From: Victivallales bacterium
GTDB taxonomy: Bacteria; Verrucomicrobiota; Lentisphaeria; Oligosphaerales; Oligosphaeraceae
Assembly (NCBI GenBank): GCA_900769285.1
Contig: CAAGGB010000155.1
Location: forward strand, 1 to 9,711
Length of the DNA stretch: 9,711 nt
Direction of reading: 5' to 3'
The notes beneath the pieces are model-generated. The model saw nothing but the letters and a program-made list of their open reading frames with translations. It made no database searches and was not told where the DNA came from. Below, piece by piece: positions 6,430-9,711 of the stretch. The position numbers and the translations under genes are program-made. The first letter of the stretch is position 1, and each line of letters begins with the position of its first letter.

Positions 6430-7167
6430 TCAGGGTGCGAACTGGCGGATGTCCTCGAGGAGGCTGTCGAGCGTCTTCCTGGCCTCCTGGAAGACGCTGG
6501 AGAGGATGTGGCGGCTGCTGGCGGCCTCGCTGCCGCGGACGAAGATGTCGAGGATGAGGGGCTCGGCGCTGTTGAGGAGGTGTCGGGCGCGCTCGGCGTA
6601 GGCGGCGGCGGCGGGGAAGTCGGGGGGGGGGAAGAGGGAGGGGAGGGTGTACTGGACGCTGCTGTAGGCGAGTGAGACGTGGGTGATGAGCCGGAGCATC
6701 CGCGAGTCTCGGGCGGCGCTGGCCTGGGTGCCGCAGAGGTTGGTGGTGGAGATGCAGAGGGAGGTGATGACGTTCATGAGGGTGTTGCAGGCGTTGCGGA
6801 TGCGCATCTCGCGCCTGAACTGCTCGCGCTCGTCGTTGGCGCTGGGGTCGGCCAGGCGCTGGACGAGATCCTCGAGGTCCTCCTCGTCCTCGCCCTCGCT
6901 CCCGCCCTCGCTCCCGGGCGGGTTCTCGCTGGCCTTCCGCTGGGACTCCTCGAGCTCCTCCCAGGCGTCGCTGGGGTAGATGAGGTCGATGCTGGCGCTG
7001 AAGGCGGGCTCGCCGTAGGCGCGCTCCAGCCGGTTCAGGATGATCTCGTCGCAGTCGGGCATGAGATAGTAGCGGTCCAGTTGCTGCAGATAGTCGTGCA
7101 GCAGGGAGTCGGCCTCCCGCAGCCTCAGGGCGAAGTTCTTTTCTGCTGTTGACGGTCCTTTTTCCAT
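6430..7167 (-). CDS. Unknown alpha-helical cytoplasmic protein
   Basis: The 245-residue product has no signal peptide or membrane segment and no family I recognise. It is mainly helical: residues 8-55 (charged, with YLQQLDRYYL), then a Gly/Ser/Glu/Asp low-complexity linker at about 80-100 (SEGGSEGEDEEDLEDL, from a short imperfect DNA repeat near 6890-6915), then helical 110-245 with RRNACNTLMNVITSL-like packing (actual start RIRNACNTL at 122). Most bases in this gene show the same strong third-position C bias as the transporter genes, which supports real coding. It sits 31 bp before the STAS-permease gene and may be a soluble regulator or adaptor of the transporter; that is inference from position only. 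A C10 run codes for the F-P-P-P at residues 179-182, so slippage would truncate the last quarter. The start at 7167 is the first ATG of the frame. Confidence 0.8.
   Translation of the reverse strand: MEKGPSTAEKNFALRLREADSLLHDYLQQLDRYYLMPDCDEIILNRLERAYGEPAFSASIDLIYPSDAWEELEESQRKASENPPGSEGGSEGEDEEDLEDLVQRLADPSANDEREQFRREMRIRNACNTLMNVITSLCISTTNLCGTQASAARDSRMLRLITHVSLAYSSVQYTLPSLFPPPDFPAAAAYAERARHLLNSAEPLILDIFVRGSEAASSRHILSSVFQEARKTLDSLLEDIRQFAP
6622..6631. repeat. 10-bp poly-G tract inside the unknown gene
   Basis: Ten consecutive G on the plus strand (C10 in the mRNA) fall inside the 245-residue protein gene, read as TTC-CCC-CCC-CCC-GAC. The frame is intact at the present length. Gain or loss of one base would shift the frame and remove or replace roughly the last 60 residues, so this is a candidate contingency (phase-variation) site or a hotspot for sequencing error. 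Confidence 0.95.
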
Positions 7168-7204
7168 GTCGTGTCGTGCGTCGGGTGCTGGCTGGGTGCG
7201 CGGT

Positions 7205-7246
7205 GCGGCGCGGCGCCGCGCCGCGTGAGGGTGCGGCGCCGCGCCG
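7205..7246. repeat. All-G/C palindrome and 14-bp hairpin in spacer
   Basis: Positions 7205-7224 are a perfect 20-bp palindrome made only of G and C. In addition, 7206-7219 pairs perfectly with 7233-7246 (14 bp, loop 7220-7232), giving two competing structures. It lies in the 102-bp spacer between the PhnP-like gene and the unknown gene, the longest spacer in the cluster. No U run follows on either strand, so it is not a classical intrinsic terminator. It could stabilise or process the mRNA, pause polymerase, or bind a dimeric protein. Confidence 0.75.
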
Positions 7247-7269
7247 TCGCAGAGGTGGCGTGGTCGGTC

Positions 7270-8097
7270 TCAGCGTTCGAGTGTCATGCCGTCATGGCAG
7301 ACCTCGATGCCGAGGGGGCGGAAGTGGTCGGCGAGCTCCTGGTGGGAGCCGCCGCCGTTGTGCGAGAAGTGGTTAACGGCGACGAGCGCGCCGTCGGCGA
7401 GGGCGCCGAGCTCGCGGAGGCGGTCACGGACGCGGACGGCGGCGGCGGCGCCGAGGTGCCCGCGGTCGTGGTCGGGGTTCCTGAGACCCATGGTGGCCTC
7501 GATGACGGCGATGTCGAGGCGGTGCCCGGCGAGCGTGCGCCAGGACTCGTCGCACCACCAGCCGGAGTCGTTGCCGATGAGGGCGGTGACGCCGTCGGGC
7601 GCCTGGATGATGTAGTTGAGCGCCTGCTCGGGCGGGGTGGCGTGGTTGGCGAGGATGGGCGTGAGGCGGTAGCCGCCGAACTCGACGGGCTCGCCGGGGC
7701 GGAGGACGTGGGTGCGGTACCCGTAGCGGGCGGGGTCGGGCCACTCCAGGCCGCGGACGATCTTGTCGACGACGGCCTGGCTGCCGAAGAGGTCGAGGGT
7801 GCGCGAGACGACCGAGAAGCCGGGCCGGTGCCAGAGGAGGTCGACGGGGTTGCAGTGGTCGGCGTGCGAGTGGGTGAAGAAGACGGCGTCGATGCGGGAG
7901 AGGTCGAGGTCGAACTCGATGGTCTGCCAGTAGATGTCGGGGCCGAGGTCGATGAGGAGGGCGCCGTCGACGAGGTAGGAGGTGCGCCTGCGGATGTCCT
8001 TGCCGCGGAGGGCACGGGCCTTCCGGCAGGCGTCGCACTCGCAGTAGAGGGCGGGCCAGCCCTCGGCGGCGGCCGAGCCGAGTACCTGTATCTTCAT
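7270..8097 (-). CDS. PhnP-like metallo-beta-lactamase phosphodiesterase
   Basis: The 275-residue product is a soluble metal-dependent hydrolase of the metallo-beta-lactamase fold. The dinuclear-metal motif THSHADH is at 75-81 (His76, His78, Asp80, His81). Further likely ligands are His152 (LANHATPP), Asp177 (IGNDSGW) and His243 (VNHFSHNGGG). The N-terminal cluster C-E-C-D-A-C (Cys19, Cys21, Cys24) matches the structural zinc site of PhnP, which cleaves 5-phosphoribosyl 1,2-cyclic phosphate. Length also fits PhnP (about 250-275). No other phosphonate (phn) gene is present, so the substrate may be another cyclic phosphodiester or nucleotide; I do not give the symbol phnP. It starts 22 bp after the icd stop, so cotranscription is likely. 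The start is preceded by GGAGAACCACCACC, the only minus-strand leader here with a possible Shine-Dalgarno (GGAG, 10 bases before ATG). Confidence 0.88.
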   Translation of the reverse strand: MKIQVLGSAAAEGWPALYCECDACRKARALRGKDIRRRTSYLVDGALLIDLGPDIYWQTIEFDLDLSRIDAVFFTHSHADHCNPVDLLWHRPGFSVVSRTLDLFGSQAVVDKIVRGLEWPDPARYGYRTHVLRPGEPVEFGGYRLTPILANHATPPEQALNYIIQAPDGVTALIGNDSGWWCDESWRTLAGHRLDIAVIEATMGLRNPDHDRGHLGAAAAVRVRDRLRELGALADGALVAVNHFSHNGGGSHQELADHFRPLGIEVCHDGMTLER

Positions 8098-8119
8098 GGT
8101 GGTGGTTCTCCGGGGGGGC

Positions 8120-9373
<1,254 letters not shown>

Positions 9374-9420
9374 GGGCGTGTGGGTGCTGTGGGTGGGGGA
9401 CTGGTGGTGCCGGGGGATGC

Positions 9421-9438
9421 GCGTCCCGTCCGGGACGC
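9421..9438 (-). promoter_or_regulatory. Stem-loop in the icd 5' leader
   Basis: GCGTCCC (9421-9427) and GGGACGC (9432-9438) form a perfect 7-bp stem with a 4-base loop, about 48 bases before the icd start codon and just downstream of the predicted transcription start. It has no U run in the icd direction. It could stabilise the mRNA 5' end or be a protein-binding site; the function is not known. Confidence 0.45.
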
Positions 9439-9456
9439 CTCCCCCCTTTCTTCAAT

Positions 9457-9485
9457 AATATAAGCCGTCAACCCACGGATGGAAA
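9457..9485 (-). promoter_or_regulatory. Candidate sigma70-like promoter for icd
   Basis: Reading the minus strand, TTTCCA (9480-9485, 4 of 6 matches to TTGACA) is followed after exactly 17 bp by TATATT (9457-9462, 5 of 6 to TATAAT). It sits in the only AT-rich island of the region. Transcription would start near 9450, giving a leader of about 77 bases. A TTGACG also occurs inside the spacer but at the wrong distance from TATATT. Confidence 0.5.
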
Positions 9486-9540
9486 CCGCGCGCCCGCCAA
9501 AAAAACTCCGCCGGAAAATGGCGTATTGGGGCCGCGGCGA

Positions 9541-9569
9541 CTGGCGAATCGGCGAAGGCGTGGTATGTT
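9541..9569 (+). promoter_or_regulatory. Weak candidate promoter for the plus-strand gene
   Basis: TATGTT (9564-9569, 4 of 6 to TATAAT) is followed by TATGAATT, and CTGGCG (9541-9546, 3 of 6) lies 17 bp upstream. It is one of the few AT-richer spots between the two genes on this strand. The match is poor and rests mainly on position. Confidence 0.2.
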
Positions 9570-9590
9570 ATGAATTCCGACCGCATGGTA

Positions 9591-9644
9591 GCCGCGCCGG
9601 GCAAGTCGGCCCCGATGGCCCCCACGTGACGGGGGCGGCGCGGC
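9591..9644 (+). promoter_or_regulatory. Potential branched RNA structure in the plus-gene leader
   Basis: Outer arms GCCGCGCC (9591-9598) and GGCGCGGC (9637-9644) are perfectly complementary. They enclose two smaller hairpins: GGGC/GCCC (9599-9602 with 9609-9612) and GCCCCC/GGGGGC (9618-9623 with 9631-9636, loop ACGTGAC). Together these make a possible three-way junction 37 bases before the start codon. The CACGTG at 9623-9628 is also a DNA palindrome that a regulator could bind. In GC-rich DNA such pairing can arise by chance, and I match it to no known riboswitch. Confidence 0.35.
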
Positions 9645-9681
9645 GAGAGTCAAACGGAACCGAAACATCAGGATTTCACGC

Positions 9682-9711
9682 ATGTCAGACATCATCCGCA
9701 TCAGCACCAGC
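9682..9711 (+). CDS. Start of a divergent gene, cut by the window edge
   Basis: Only ten codons are present (MSDIIRISTS), too few to identify the product. The start is supported by CAGGA at 9669-9673, 8 bases before ATG, which is a better Shine-Dalgarno match than most genes of the minus-strand cluster have, and by a preceding spacer with promoter-like and structured elements. It would be transcribed divergently from icd. Confidence 0.5.
   Translation, partial: MSDIIRISTS

Larger units (their letters stand above)
9374..9681. other. Divergent intergenic region
   Basis: This 308-bp spacer separates icd (minus) from the partial plus-strand gene. The half next to icd is extremely C-poor on the plus strand, like the spacers of the cluster. 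An AT-rich island (9448-9515) holds the icd promoter candidate, including an A7 run at 9499-9505. The half next to the plus gene holds a weak plus-strand promoter candidate, an inverted-repeat leader and a short Shine-Dalgarno-like CAGGA. No tRNA or small gene is seen; the minus-strand open frame over 9468-9707 has no protein-like character. Confidence 0.6.

Noticed and set aside
9468..9707. 79-codon minus-strand gene in the divergent spacer
   Set aside because: No leader or family resemblance. It lies over promoter-like and hairpin elements and overlaps the start of the plus-strand gene.

Overview
The window is a GC-rich bacterial segment. It carries eight genes that all read on the minus strand (right to left, 9373 down to 276) and the first ten codons of a divergent plus-strand gene at the right edge. 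The 717-residue protein has a galactose-binding-like jelly roll and a second beta-sandwich signature of a kind I remember from Planctomycetes, Verrucomicrobia and Lentisphaerae. Together with the lack of clear Shine-Dalgarno sites, this suggests a Gram-negative (diderm) member of the PVC superphylum, possibly Lentisphaerota-like. The taxon is inference at low to moderate confidence. The diderm envelope is better supported, by an MCE lipid transporter and a lipoprotein.

Layout in transcription order. (1) icd (9373-8120), an NADP-type isocitrate dehydrogenase, has a plausible sigma70-like promoter at 9457-9485 and a small hairpin in its leader. (2) A PhnP-like metallo-beta-lactamase phosphodiesterase (8097-7270). 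(3) After a 102-bp spacer holding an all-G/C hairpin, a 245-residue alpha-helical protein of unknown function (7167-6430). (4-6) An MlaEFD-type ABC lipid transporter: a permease with a fused N-terminal STAS domain (6398-5250), an ATPase (5201-4410) and a membrane-anchored MCE protein with a long helical tail (4366-2999). (7) A secreted 717-residue two-beta-sandwich protein with a helical C-terminus and no enzyme domain that I recognise (2974-821). (8) A small putative lipoprotein with an Ig-like fold (734-276). The gaps between genes are 22-102 bp, so one long transcript or two overlapping ones is plausible.

The left 275 bp hold no gene. They carry a 71-bp-period duplication built from CTCTCTCGT-like 9-mers, with a terminator-like hairpin plus T7 on the plus strand. 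The right 308-bp spacer between icd and the divergent partial gene holds the icd promoter and a potentially branched RNA leader for the plus-strand gene.

The transporter genes probably work as one inner-membrane machine: STAS-permease dimer, ATPase pair and a hexameric MCE ring or needle that moves lipids between inner and outer membranes. The exported 717-residue protein and the lipoprotein could be envelope partners, but adjacency is the only evidence. The most notable signals are C/A-rich, Kozak-like start contexts in place of Shine-Dalgarno sites, long poly-G/C tracts (12 bp before the ATPase gene, 10 bp inside the unknown gene), and a sharp change in composition and codon use at about 2975.
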